Part shown: piece by piece, positions 1-7,625 of the stretch | Numbering within the stretch: position 1 is the stretch's first letter | Layout: each line of letters starts with the position of its first letter | Source: Clostridiales bacterium | GTDB taxonomy: Bacteria > Bacillota > Clostridia > Caldicoprobacterales > DTU083 | Reading direction: 5' to 3' | DNA: 14,315 nucleotides | NCBI GenBank assembly: GCA_012512335.1 | Contig: JAAZEK010000138.1 | Coordinates: 1-14,315 of the forward strand | Notes under the pieces: generated by a model | Database searches by the model: none | Seen by the model: only the letters and a program-made list of their open reading frames with translations | Told to the model about the DNA's origin: nothing | Position numbers and translations under genes: made by a program

Positions 1-3000
1 GATATGATACGCTTAAAGGAGTACCCACCTCTAATCGAATATTGATTTTTCTCACTGACGCAGCTATGGAAGGAGACGAAAACACAGTTTTTGGGGAGTT
101 ACTAGGAAAAATTAAAGATTCTGACATAAAAAGCCTCTGGCTTGGTTTAGGAATGGAGGAGGCAGGAGACGAGGAAAACTTCGCATGGGCATCCAGGACT
201 GCAGGTGGTAGCTATCTCCTTCCAAATAGCGCTAAGGAATTAAGCGATGGTCTAGACAAGATGCTAGATGAAGTGAACCAGCAAAGCTCTACAGACAAAA
301 CAGTTATCAGCATGAACATCAAGTTATCCAATGATGAAGGAAAACTACAGAGCTATTCTGGAAGTGTCGAACAGAAGCTTTCACCACTGAAAAAGTCCGA
401 TAAGATAACGGAACCACCTCAAGCAATAAAGATTTCGAAGGAAAAGTTAAACACAGAGTTTTTCACTAATGCTCCTGATAATGATACAAGCACCACAGAT
501 AGCGATGAAATACTTGTTCAATATAGTTCCGAGGTATCACAACTTCTGTATGGTGGGGACAATCCCAGTAATGATTCGAAAATTATCAGCCGTATGCCAT
601 TAAAAGCAAAGGATAGTAATGAGGGGATAGAAATAAATGTTTCTGAATACTATCTTATGAGCAGGCTACGTGGGGTTGATGCACCATTAGGCATGGAATA
701 TCTTGCAGTTAATTTGCAGATTAAGAATAGATTCCCTGATAGGGATTTTCAGATTCCAGATATCACCTCTCATTTTTATCTAAGTGTCAATGATGCTGGG
801 TCTTTCCCTGCTTCCATTATGACGTGGTTGGCTGAAACACCAATAGCGACACCAGGTGAAAACTATATTGTCATAGGTGCCAATGAAGAGGTAAAAGGTG
901 CTTTGATTTTCCTTATTCCCAAAGAGCCGATTCAGGACTTGCAACTAAATTTTTATGATGTTAATCATAATCATATCCATATGTTACTTGTAGGCAGTAT
1001 AAAAAAAGAAAACGAAATACAGCTTGAGAATCTTACCGAGACAGCACCAGAAGAACTATCGGATTCCTTTACATTAGCTGTGAGTGCATATAGCGATTTG
1101 GAAAAGCTACAACAGTACAGAGCGCCATCGGATACGGTATACCGGGTTGTTGAAGGCGAAATCACATCTAATGTACAAGCACTCCTAGATTTGATCCCAG
1201 CTGAACGTTTCTTTATGAATATATATACGGATCAAGGAGTTGTTCGCATTCCAATTAATCCGGTGACTAGCTATATTCCCTATGGATATTTGCAGCCAAA
1301 GCTACTTGCACCTGAATCAGTCACACCTATTCGCTGGGTTTTTACTGTTCCTAAAGCGCTAGCTGATGCAAAGGCAGAAATATTTGTAGACATTGCCGAT
1401 GATGCAATATATATTCCAGTCAAAAATGGAAGCAATCCAAACTCTAGCGGTAATCTTGGAACCTTCAAAGGGGATTGGATCGATCTTACCATTAACGGGT
1501 TAAGTTTTCTATCCGAGGACGTAATTGTATCCCTGCTCCAACGAATCCAAGATGAAGAACCCATAGACGAGGAACCTGTGGACGAAGAGCCTGTAGATGA
1601 GGAACCCTTAGACGAAGAGCCTGTAGATGAGGAACCCTTAGACGACGAACCTGTAGATGAAGAGCCTGTAGATGAGGAACCCATAGACGATGAACCTGTA
1701 GATGAAGAGCCTGTAGATGAGGAACCCATAGACGAGGAACCTGTAGACGAGGAACCCATAGACGATGAACCTGTAGACGAAGAGCCCATAGACGAGGAAC
1801 CCATAGACGAGGAACCTATGGATGAAGAACCAGCTGGCTTGGTTTATGTAGCAGCTGATATAACAATCATGGATAAGAAGGATGGTTATGGTACGGGTGA
1901 TATTTATAGCGCCTTTACATTTGTAAGTAATCGTATTAAGGAGGGAAGTGAACCTGGCACTGCAATGGTAGACGATGCGGATCTGATGAGCTTTGGAGAT
2001 CTAAATATGGATGATTTCTTTAGCGGATCCAATGAATTGACGGAGAAATTAGCACTTGGAATAGATCAAAATTGGAATGTTATGGACGGAGAAAGTAGAC
2101 GGGGATTGATTATCTTTACTCTACCTGATAGAGAGTTTTCTCTACAATCACAGTTCTTTGAGGATCTAAATCTAACACCACAGGCTACTGATTTTACAAG
2201 CGCTAACTTATTAGTCATTGACTCCAATGTAGACGATGAAGATCAAATTTTTGCTGACCTAGCAGTAGAAGAAATACGAAAAGTAATCACGAAGTATGAG
2301 TCAGAAAAATCCGCAAATTCAATAGAAAAAAATGATAAATCTGAAACCTTTAGTCTAACTCAAAGTGATGGGAAGAACAAAGTTCCAGTTCCTTCATTCA
2401 ATGGTCTTGGTGCACAACGTCTTGAGTCTCCCAAAACACTGGATGAAGTAATTGAACTTCTCCAAGGATTAGCATGGAGACCATCCTATACTTTTATAGA
2501 GAATGAATGGATTGTCAGTCTTTCTCCTCAGGCCGTTCTTACCCAGGGATGGGGAAATGAGTTTGACCTTGCTATGCTGGCAGAGCAGTTGTTTTCAAAA
2601 ATAGGATTACGCCCAGAAAAAAGTGTTATTAAACTTACAAAACAGGGTAAAAAGTTCTTAATTGATTATCTGAACATGAAAGATCTAGATAAGCTTAGTA
2701 TGGCAACCTTACCTGCCATTGCCTATCGCGATGATAATGGAGCACAAAAGCTATTTGTTCTGCCCTTTATGCAAGATATTTCCGAGCTTGGCGGTTTGGT
2801 ATATCTGCCATCATATGAATTAGAACCAATTGAAATAAGCAGAGGGATTGCAAATATCAGTGTTACCGTAGAAGCTATTGTCATTGATGAAGCAGCAAGT
2901 GGAAACGGGGTACTGAACACTAATGGAATATTTTGTGCTCTCTCCGATAGTTTGGGACAGGAAGAAGACGAAGAAGCTGTAGAAGTGGATGATTCTACCA

Positions 3001-4406
3001 CTATTGATATCCAAATGTTCAATGAAGAAATTGCCTTAGATGATCTTAGCAATGATGCAATAGACATTGGATTCGGGGTAGCTGAAGGCAAAGCATATAC
3101 AGCCTATATGGAAGCTCCTACTGGTCGTATATTCAGCCAGACAAGTTTCTTGAAAGAGAATTATCAACCTGTTAATGTGAAATTTACTGTAACTATTGAG
3201 GAAGAAGAATATGTCCATGAAGCTGCATTAAAAGAGGGTGAGACAATTGACAGTGTATTTACAAGCATTGCAATCAATATGCCCGATTTACCACCAGATG
3301 CATGGAAAAAGCTAGGTGACGATTTCCAGGTAGGGCAGAAAAGTGCTGAGAAACCTAACGAATTATCAGCTCTACGTTGGTATACCCGAAACAACCTCTA
3401 CCGATTTATTGGGTCGCAAACCGCGTATGAGGATCAGCTTGCTACTGAGTTAAAGCTTACTACAGGCAGAACAACAAAACCACGTTGTATTGCTGTTTCG
3501 GTTTCTGTACAGGAAAACAGCAGTAAGATAAAAGCAAGTATAGATCTGATGTCATCAATTAATCAAGTGCACAATGGCAACGAAGAGGAGATTGCTGGTT
3601 TTCATATTATGAGTGGGATGACTGCTTCTCGTATGGAAGGTCTTGCTTTAGGTGAACAAGGATGTGACTTCAGCACAATATGGGGCAAAGCACCTGAGGA
3701 GATGGATTTCTTTTTTATCGATAGTACAACAAGCTTAGATAACATAAATATTCTTAGAGAAGGAGGAATGCCAGAGAAGTTGCTCCAGAATATAGCGAGT
3801 TCTAGCGAAGATGTATCAAAATACAAAATGTTTATGATACCTGATATGCCCTCCGTTATTGATGGCCAAGAACGTTGGGCTTGGCTCGAAATAGATGCCG
3901 AAACCTACGAGACAATTGCTGTGCTAGATACAGGAGAAAGAGGCGGGATGGCTGAATATATCATACTAAATGGATTGAAAGAACCTGATGGCGGTTCATA
4001 CGCACAATTTGGATTAGGTGTGTTGGCTGGTGTTGATGTTGGTTTGTGGTCAATGTGTTCAGCCGTACTTGTCACTGCAGATTATATTGAGGCAATTGAA
4101 CTAGCTGCAGCTTATGCAGCCAACACTTCTGTTGCTGTACATGCTTTTTTCGGATTTATGGATGGAGTTAAGTCATCAGTAGATCTCCTTAGTGGCTCAA
4201 AGTACTTAAAAGCAAAAGGTGGGAAGTTTAATGTTGGTAAAAACAGAACAGAAGGAAAACAGATTATGAAGATAGACGCAAAAGGGGATCCGATATCAAC
4301 CTTTCAGTTTGGGAAAGAGTATTTAACACTAGAATTCGAAATCGCAGTGCCTGGTTTTGTAAGTGGATTTGATAGTGGCTTGGAGTATTATTTTGATGCG
4401 TATTAG
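1..4406 (+). CDS. Giant vWA-domain protein with acidic DEEP repeat (5' partial)
   Basis: The reading frame is open from the first full codon (position 3) to TAG at 4404-4406, giving at least 1467 residues; the true start lies upstream, so the TTG at 42 is not the start. Numbering from position 3, residues 1-100 look like the second half of a vWA domain: a hydrophobic strand ending in LTDA (Asp19, the usual third metal-site position) and later WLGLG and AGGSYL segments. Residues about 160-480 hold two likely beta-sandwich modules resembling DUF4352-type folds, with strands such as ALIFLIPKEP (about 300) and VFTVPKAL (about 446). Residues 517-610 are the DEEP repeat. A third similar strand, IIFTLPDREF, falls near 703. 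A glycine/alanine-rich hydrophobic stretch lies at about 1336-1385. No LPXTG sorting signal is seen, and any signal peptide would be outside the window. Close spacing to two zinc-ribbon genes suggests a shared operon. Molecular function is unknown; a binding or scaffold role is inference from the vWA fold. Confidence 0.85.
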   Translation, partial: YDTLKGVPTSNRILIFLTDAAMEGDENTVFGELLGKIKDSDIKSLWLGLGMEEAGDEENFAWASRTAGGSYLLPNSAKELSDGLDKMLDEVNQQSSTDKTVISMNIKLSNDEGKLQSYSGSVEQKLSPLKKSDKITEPPQAIKISKEKLNTEFFTNAPDNDTSTTDSDEILVQYSSEVSQLLYGGDNPSNDSKIISRMPLKAKDSNEGIEINVSEYYLMSRLRGVDAPLGMEYLAVNLQIKNRFPDRDFQIPDITSHFYLSVNDAGSFPASIMTWLAETPIATPGENYIVIGANEEVKGALIFLIPKEPIQDLQLNFYDVNHNHIHMLLVGSIKKENEIQLENLTETAPEELSDSFTLAVSAYSDLEKLQQYRAPSDTVYRVVEGEITSNVQALLDLIPAERFFMNIYTDQGVVRIPINPVTSYIPYGYLQPKLLAPESVTPIRWVFTVPKALADAKAEIFVDIADDAIYIPVKNGSNPNSSGNLGTFKGDWIDLTINGLSFLSEDVIVSLLQRIQDEEPIDEEPVDEEPVDEEPLDEEPVDEEPLDDEPVDEEPVDEEPIDDEPVDEEPVDEEPIDEEPVDEEPIDDEPVDEEPIDEEPIDEEPMDEEPAGLVYVAADITIMDKKDGYGTGDIYSAFTFVSNRIKEGSEPGTAMVDDADLMSFGDLNMDDFFSGSNELTEKLALGIDQNWNVMDGESRRGLIIFTLPDREFSLQSQFFEDLNLTPQATDFTSANLLVIDSNVDDEDQIFADLAVEEIRKVITKYESEKSANSIEKNDKSETFSLTQSDGKNKVPVPSFNGLGAQRLESPKTLDEVIELLQGLAWRPSYTFIENEWIVSLSPQAVLTQGWGNEFDLAMLAEQLFSKIGLRPEKSVIKLTKQGKKFLIDYLNMKDLDKLSMATLPAIAYRDDNGAQKLFVLPFMQDISELGGLVYLPSYELEPIEISRGIANISVTVEAIVIDEAASGNGVLNTNGIFCALSDSLGQEEDEEAVEVDDSTTIDIQMFNEEIALDDLSNDAIDIGFGVAEGKAYTAYMEAPTGRIFSQTSFLKENYQPVNVKFTVTIEEEEYVHEAALKEGETIDSVFTSIAINMPDLPPDAWKKLGDDFQVGQKSAEKPNELSALRWYTRNNLYRFIGSQTAYEDQLATELKLTTGRTTKPRCIAVSVSVQENSSKIKASIDLMSSINQVHNGNEEEIAGFHIMSGMTASRMEGLALGEQGCDFSTIWGKAPEEMDFFFIDSTTSLDNINILREGGMPEKLLQNIASSSEDVSKYKMFMIPDMPSVIDGQERWAWLEIDAETYETIAVLDTGERGGMAEYIILNGLKEPDGGSYAQFGLGVLAGVDVGLWSMCSAVLVTADYIEAIELAAAYAANTSVAVHAFFGFMDGVKSSVDLLSGSKYLKAKGGKFNVGKNRTEGKQIMKIDAKGDPISTFQFGKEYLTLEFEIAVPGFVSGFDSGLEYYFDAY
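1551..1832 (+). repeat. 15-bp tandem repeat encoding 19 DE(E/D)P(V/I/L/M) units
   Basis: Nineteen in-frame 15-bp units, the last shortened to DEEP, encode an acidic proline-containing pentapeptide array within the giant vWA gene. Three units are DDEP; the fifth residue varies among V, I, L and M. Larger repeats are nested within it: units 3-4 (1581-1610) equal units 5-6 (1611-1640) exactly, and the 45-bp block of units 7-9 (1641-1685) recurs as units 10-12 (1686-1730) with one base changed. This pattern points to recent in-frame duplications. The peptide is likely an extended, highly negative spacer between folded domains; calcium or cation binding is possible but unproven. Confidence 0.95.
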
Positions 4407-4446
4407 AGTAAACATGATTATAAAATAAAAAACATTCAAGGACAAT

Positions 4447-4454
4447 AAAGGAGG
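4447..4454 (+). promoter_or_regulatory. Shine-Dalgarno site that sets the first zinc-ribbon start
   Basis: AAAGGAGG is a perfect SD core. An ATG at 4455 abuts it directly and is too close to be used, while the ATG at 4464 lies 9 nt downstream, so 4464 is the chosen start. Confidence 0.8.
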
Positions 4455-4463
4455 ATGAGAAAA

Positions 4464-5015
4464 ATGGCAAAAACTTTTTGTACAGACTGTGGAACTGAGC
4501 TGGAACAGGGAGCAAAGTTCTGTGCTAACTGCGGAGTTACTGTTCCAATATCCCAATCAGAGCAAGGACGGCAGGAAGAAGCAATTAAGCCTAAAGCTCA
4601 ACAGCAGATGCAAGCACCAGTGTCACCACAACAAGAAAGACCAATACAGCCACAAGCTGAAATGAAACCACCTGTTTCCCCGCAGCCCCAATCACATTCA
4701 CAACCCCAGTATCAACCGCATTCCCAGCAACAGTATACTGCACCGCCTCAAGCAGGAGTGAGGACAGCCAACAGCAACGAAACCCTTAGTGTGTTTGGTT
4801 ATGTTTTAACCATGTTGGCACTTGCGCTGCCTATTGTTGGTATCATATTGGTCTTTGTTTGGGCTTTTGGTGCAAATACCAACCTAGCAAGAAAAAATTA
4901 TAGTCGAGCTGTTCTAGTAATGGCTTTAGTTTTTATTGTAATTAGCATAACCCTTGCAGTTAGCTTATCTAGTGCATTGATACCTCTGATAGAAGTGTTG
5001 TCGGAATATAATTAG
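4464..5015 (+). CDS. Zinc-ribbon membrane protein with Q/P-rich linker
   Basis: The 183-residue protein opens with one zinc ribbon: Cys6-x2-Cys9 and Cys20-x2-Cys23, each pair in a C-x2-C-G knuckle. Residues about 30-100 form a low-complexity linker rich in Gln, Pro and Ser. Two hydrophobic helices follow, at about 110-134 and 149-173, joined by a short loop containing ANTNLARKNYSRA. The likely topology puts the ribbon in the cytoplasm, tethered to the membrane by the C-terminal hairpin. It starts 57 nt after the giant vWA gene and ends 36 nt before a second zinc-ribbon gene, with no terminator seen between them. Single N-terminal ribbons of this kind are common in Firmicutes proteins of unknown role and usually mediate protein contacts; I do not recognise a specific function. 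Confidence 0.85.
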   Translation: MAKTFCTDCGTELEQGAKFCANCGVTVPISQSEQGRQEEAIKPKAQQQMQAPVSPQQERPIQPQAEMKPPVSPQPQSHSQPQYQPHSQQQYTAPPQAGVRTANSNETLSVFGYVLTMLALALPIVGIILVFVWAFGANTNLARKNYSRAVLVMALVFIVISITLAVSLSSALIPLIEVLSEYN

Positions 5016-5051
5016 TATGTTAAATCAGGAAAATGAAAGGTGGAATAAACA

Positions 5052-5582
5052 ATGGCATTTTTTGATAAATTGAAGGATAAAACCAATGATTTGCTTGAAA
5101 TATCCAAACTTAATGGAAAGATAAATGATGAGAAATCTAAAATTGAAGCCAATAAATCAAAGTTGGCAGAATACTACTGGGCTAAGTTTGAAAGTGGAGA
5201 AATGTTGGATTCTGAGGCAATGGAATACTGCGCAGCAATCCAGGAATGTAATGCTGCAATTGCGAACTTTAGCCTTGAAATCGTCAAAATAAAAGAGGAG
5301 CCACCAGTAGTAACACCTGTAGAGGCTCAGCCCAGTTCACCAGTTGTGGAAGCTGAAGGCGGTGCAACTGAAAGGCTAGCTAATTGCCCAGCATGTGGTA
5401 CAGAAATAAAATTAAGCAAAAAGTTTTGCCCAGACTGCGGAACGCCAATTCCTCCTCCAGCACCAACTGTTGAAGTACCGAAGGTTGAGGTTGAATTGAA
5501 GCCTAGCTATTGTACTTCTTGTGGTAATTTGTTGGCTGTTGGTAGAAAATTCTGTTCAGAGTGTGGAACAGCAGTGAAGTGA
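5052..5582 (+). CDS. Double zinc-ribbon protein with helical N-terminal region
   Basis: This 176-residue protein begins with an amphipathic, charged helical region (about residues 1-80, rich in Lys, Glu, Ala and Leu), probably coiled coil. A Pro/Val/Glu-rich linker leads to two zinc ribbons: Cys112/115 with Cys126/129, and Cys154/157 with Cys168/171, separated by a proline-rich spacer. There is no signal peptide or membrane helix, so it should be cytoplasmic. GAAAGGTGG at 5035-5043 is a good SD, 8 nt before the ATG. Both this protein and its upstream neighbour carry the same kind of ribbon, which suggests they share a partner or bind each other. The function is unknown. Confidence 0.85.
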   Translation: MAFFDKLKDKTNDLLEISKLNGKINDEKSKIEANKSKLAEYYWAKFESGEMLDSEAMEYCAAIQECNAAIANFSLEIVKIKEEPPVVTPVEAQPSSPVVEAEGGATERLANCPACGTEIKLSKKFCPDCGTPIPPPAPTVEVPKVEVELKPSYCTSCGNLLAVGRKFCSECGTAVK

Positions 5583-5675
5583 AATTCCAAGAATATTCTC
5601 TTCCCCTAGCATATATTTTATGATATACTAAAAAGGATTTGTTTTAAATTATGTAAACTAGGGGGACGAGATCAT

Positions 5676-6620
5676 ATGGATCCAATTACCCATGCTCTGG
5701 TGGGGCTGGCTACTGGCAGCTTTAGTGGCGGTGGTAGTGTTTTATCCAATCCATTGGCATTAGGCTGCCTGATTGGTTCAGTAGTACCAGACGCTGATAT
5801 AATAATGCAATACTGGGGAGATTACGCATACCTTAAACATCATAGAGGTGCAAGTCATTCTCTTTTAGGAATGGCGACAATCTCTACTGCTGTTGCTGTA
5901 CTAGTTCAGTTTTTATTTCCAGGAAGCAGCTTTCTTAGTATATTACTGTGGACATATATTGGCTGTCTAACCCATGTAGGTTTAGACATCTTTAACTCTT
6001 ATGGAGCAAAGTTATTTTGGCCATTTTGGGATAAAAAGCTTGGTAGTGGCTTAATGCTATCCTTTGACCCATTTTTAATAGTGATAGCTATACTTGTTTA
6101 TGTGTTGCGTGCTGTTAACCCACTATATGCAGTACTAGGTTTACTCGCTTTTTCCTTGTATATACTATTTCGACAATATAGGAAAATACGTGTTCGAACG
6201 CTGCTAATCCAAAGTATTGATTTTCCTGTTAAACGCTTGGTGCTTTTTCCATCCATGGTAAGCTTGTTTAGCTGGGAGTTTATCGCTTATGGAGAAAGGG
6301 AAATTGCTACTGGGAAGAGTAGCATGTTTGCAAAGAAGATAGAGCTACGAGAGCGTATGGACCAATCTGAATCTTGGGTGGAAGATTTGGTAATGAATAC
6401 TAATCTTGGGCAGTTCTTTCATGAATTTACCAAGGAATATCATATTTCATTTAAAAGGTTGGATAATGGCAAAATAAGGGTAACTATGACGGATTTGCGA
6501 TATTATGTAAATAATAGATACATGCATCATGGAACTATACAGTTTGATAAGGAATTAAAACCTGAACAAGAGATGTTCCATCCTTACAATATGAGAAGAA
6601 GTGCCAAGGTGCCAGTTTGA
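5676..6620 (+). CDS. Membrane-bound metal-dependent hydrolase, YdjM/DUF457 family
   Basis: The 314-residue product starts with the family signature DPITHALVGLATG. Conserved polar residues suited to metal binding are His6, Asp39 and Asp41 (VVPDADI), His55/His56 with Ser60-His61 (HHRGASHS) and His100/Asp104 (LTHVGLDIFNSYG). Hydrophobic segments lie at about 28-44, 64-84, 87-107 and 127-165, so the N-terminal half is embedded in the membrane. The C-terminal 140 residues are a soluble extension of mixed strands and helices, as in longer Firmicutes members. The family is annotated as a metal-dependent hydrolase from conserved residues; the physiological substrate is not established. AGGGGG at 5660-5665 precedes the ATG. 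It lies 93 nt after the zinc-ribbon gene, and I found no convincing promoter or terminator in that gap, so it may be read from the upstream operon. Confidence 0.85.
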   Translation: MDPITHALVGLATGSFSGGGSVLSNPLALGCLIGSVVPDADIIMQYWGDYAYLKHHRGASHSLLGMATISTAVAVLVQFLFPGSSFLSILLWTYIGCLTHVGLDIFNSYGAKLFWPFWDKKLGSGLMLSFDPFLIVIAILVYVLRAVNPLYAVLGLLAFSLYILFRQYRKIRVRTLLIQSIDFPVKRLVLFPSMVSLFSWEFIAYGEREIATGKSSMFAKKIELRERMDQSESWVEDLVMNTNLGQFFHEFTKEYHISFKRLDNGKIRVTMTDLRYYVNNRYMHHGTIQFDKELKPEQEMFHPYNMRRSAKVPV

Positions 6621-6649
6621 AAAACTTGTTGAATTTTTTGTAATGTTTC

Positions 6650-6675
6650 TGCAACAATTTATTTACCCCTTCGTC
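6650..6675 (+). promoter_or_regulatory. ECF-sigma-type promoter for the anti-sigma-like gene
   Basis: TGCAAC (6650-6655) and CGTC (6672-6675) are separated by 16 nt. An AAC-containing -35 and a CGTC/CGTA -10 at this spacing are the hallmarks of ECF sigma promoters in Firmicutes (the sigma-W, -M and -X types). Transcription would begin about 6682-6685, leaving a leader of roughly 25 nt before the TTG start at 6708 with its SD at 6691-6698. The -35 overlaps one arm of a weak TTGTTG/CAACAA inverted repeat (6626-6631 and 6652-6657). Confidence 0.55.
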
Positions 6676-6707
6676 TATTTTTATATGTGAAAGGGGGAGA
6701 TTAAGGA

Positions 6708-7457
6708 TTGAAACAATGTGAATTCAGGAAATATCTATCCAGCTACTTGGATAATCAATTGAACCCCCTTCAGGAAAGTCAGGTTGAAGAACACCTACCC
6801 CTCTGTCATAGCTGTAAAGAGGAATGGGAAGAGCTTAGAAAGCTTAAAAAGCTATGCGCCATACTCCCTGAAGAGGAATTGCCCAATGGATTTCACCAAC
6901 AAGTTCTCAAGCAGATTGAGGTGCTGAAGAAATCACCACGCAAGTATACCTGGATACAACGAGTCGCAATTCCAGTTGCTGCTGCCTTGTTTATTTTTAT
7001 AGCTGGCAAATATGGATTGAATGGTTTTCCTGGTTTTTTTAAGAGCTCAGAATCTAAGTCTGAAGATGCACAAGAGGAGCTTTTTTCAATGGCAACTCAT
7101 GAAGCAGACGATAGTAGAGCCTTAACGTCAGGTGAAGCATCAAAAGATGATAGCATCACTATGGATAATGTAGCAGATGAAAGAGCTAGACAGGAAGATG
7201 AAGCTCTACCTGACAGCAGTAGTGTTAAACCTGAGGGCGAGTCTAATAAAAAAGACTCAGATTATTTTAATTTTGGATTACAAGCATCCGAAGAATTGAA
7301 AGCACCTAGTGGATCGCCAGATGGTCAAGTTGCAGCGGTAGAATCTGATGAAAACGACAAAGCTCCAGCAAATATAAGTTTAAAATTTGGCATAGGTTTT
7401 ACTACTACAGCACTCATGATAATATTTTTATTTCATATAGCTAAAAGAAAAAGGTGA
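6708..7457 (+). CDS. Zinc-finger anti-sigma-like membrane protein (zf-HC2)
   Basis: The 249-residue protein begins with a putative ZAS/zf-HC2 domain: Cys4, then His29-x3-Cys33-x2-Cys36 in a short helical region, the zinc-binding pattern of anti-sigma factors that hold ECF sigma factors at the membrane. A transmembrane helix follows at about 83-103. Next is an acidic, Ser/Asp/Glu-rich stretch (about 112-222), probably outside the cell, and then a second hydrophobic helix at about 226-243 ending in a KRKR tail. The start is TTG; AAGGGGGA at 6691-6698 is its SD, about 10 nt away, and the following MKQCEF start suits the family. No sigma factor gene lies next to it, although an ECF-type promoter does. 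It could regulate a distant sigma factor or be a repurposed zf-HC2 protein. Confidence 0.8.
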   Translation: MKQCEFRKYLSSYLDNQLNPLQESQVEEHLPLCHSCKEEWEELRKLKKLCAILPEEELPNGFHQQVLKQIEVLKKSPRKYTWIQRVAIPVAAALFIFIAGKYGLNGFPGFFKSSESKSEDAQEELFSMATHEADDSRALTSGEASKDDSITMDNVADERARQEDEALPDSSSVKPEGESNKKDSDYFNFGLQASEELKAPSGSPDGQVAAVESDENDKAPANISLKFGIGFTTTALMIIFLFHIAKRKR

Positions 7458-7481
7458 AGTTTGACTTCACCTTTATTTTTT
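7450..7481 (+). terminator. Intrinsic terminator overlapping the anti-sigma stop codon
   Basis: AAAGGTGAAGT (7450-7460) pairs perfectly with ACTTCACCTTT (7464-7474) across a 3-nt loop and is followed by A and six T (7476-7481). The TGA stop at 7455-7457 lies inside the 5' arm. It separates the upstream genes from the polA unit. Confidence 0.9.
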
Positions 7482-7548
7482 AACCTTCATTGTAATATAA
7501 GAAAAAATATGATAAAGTCAATTAGTAATAAAGACTGAATAGTAACAC

Positions 7549-7578
7549 TTGAAGGTCTTTTTTAAATACAGATATAAC
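7549..7578 (+). promoter_or_regulatory. Tentative polA promoter
   Basis: TTGAAG (7549-7554) and TATAAC (7573-7578) are 18 nt apart, an acceptable but not strong vegetative promoter. A promoter is expected between the terminator at 7481 and polA. The region is AT-rich, so chance matches are likely. Confidence 0.3.
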
Positions 7579-7625
7579 TTAGTAGAAATAACTTATTTGA
7601 TAGAAAAAAATAAAATCTACCCAAC

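Noticed and set aside
42..44. TTG as start of the giant vWA gene
   Set aside because: The frame stays open to the window edge and the upstream residues continue the vWA strand, so the gene begins outside the window.
1280..1804. Minus-strand frame with SSSTG/SSSMG repeats
   Set aside because: It is the antisense image of the DEEP repeat, has no SD and lies fully within a well-supported plus-strand gene.
1551..1832. CRISPR-like periodic array
   Set aside because: The units are contiguous with no spacers, and they translate in frame as a pentapeptide repeat.
5583..5675. TATACT at 5624-5629 as a -10 for the hydrolase gene
   Set aside because: The bases 17-18 nt upstream (TTCCCC) do not resemble a -35 element.
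7483..7563. Possible attenuator: ACCTTCA/TGAAGGT versus AAAGAC/GTCTTT followed by T residues
   Set aside because: The stems are short (7 and 6 bp) with long loops, they share only two bases, and a promoter for such a leader would have to lie within the preceding terminator.
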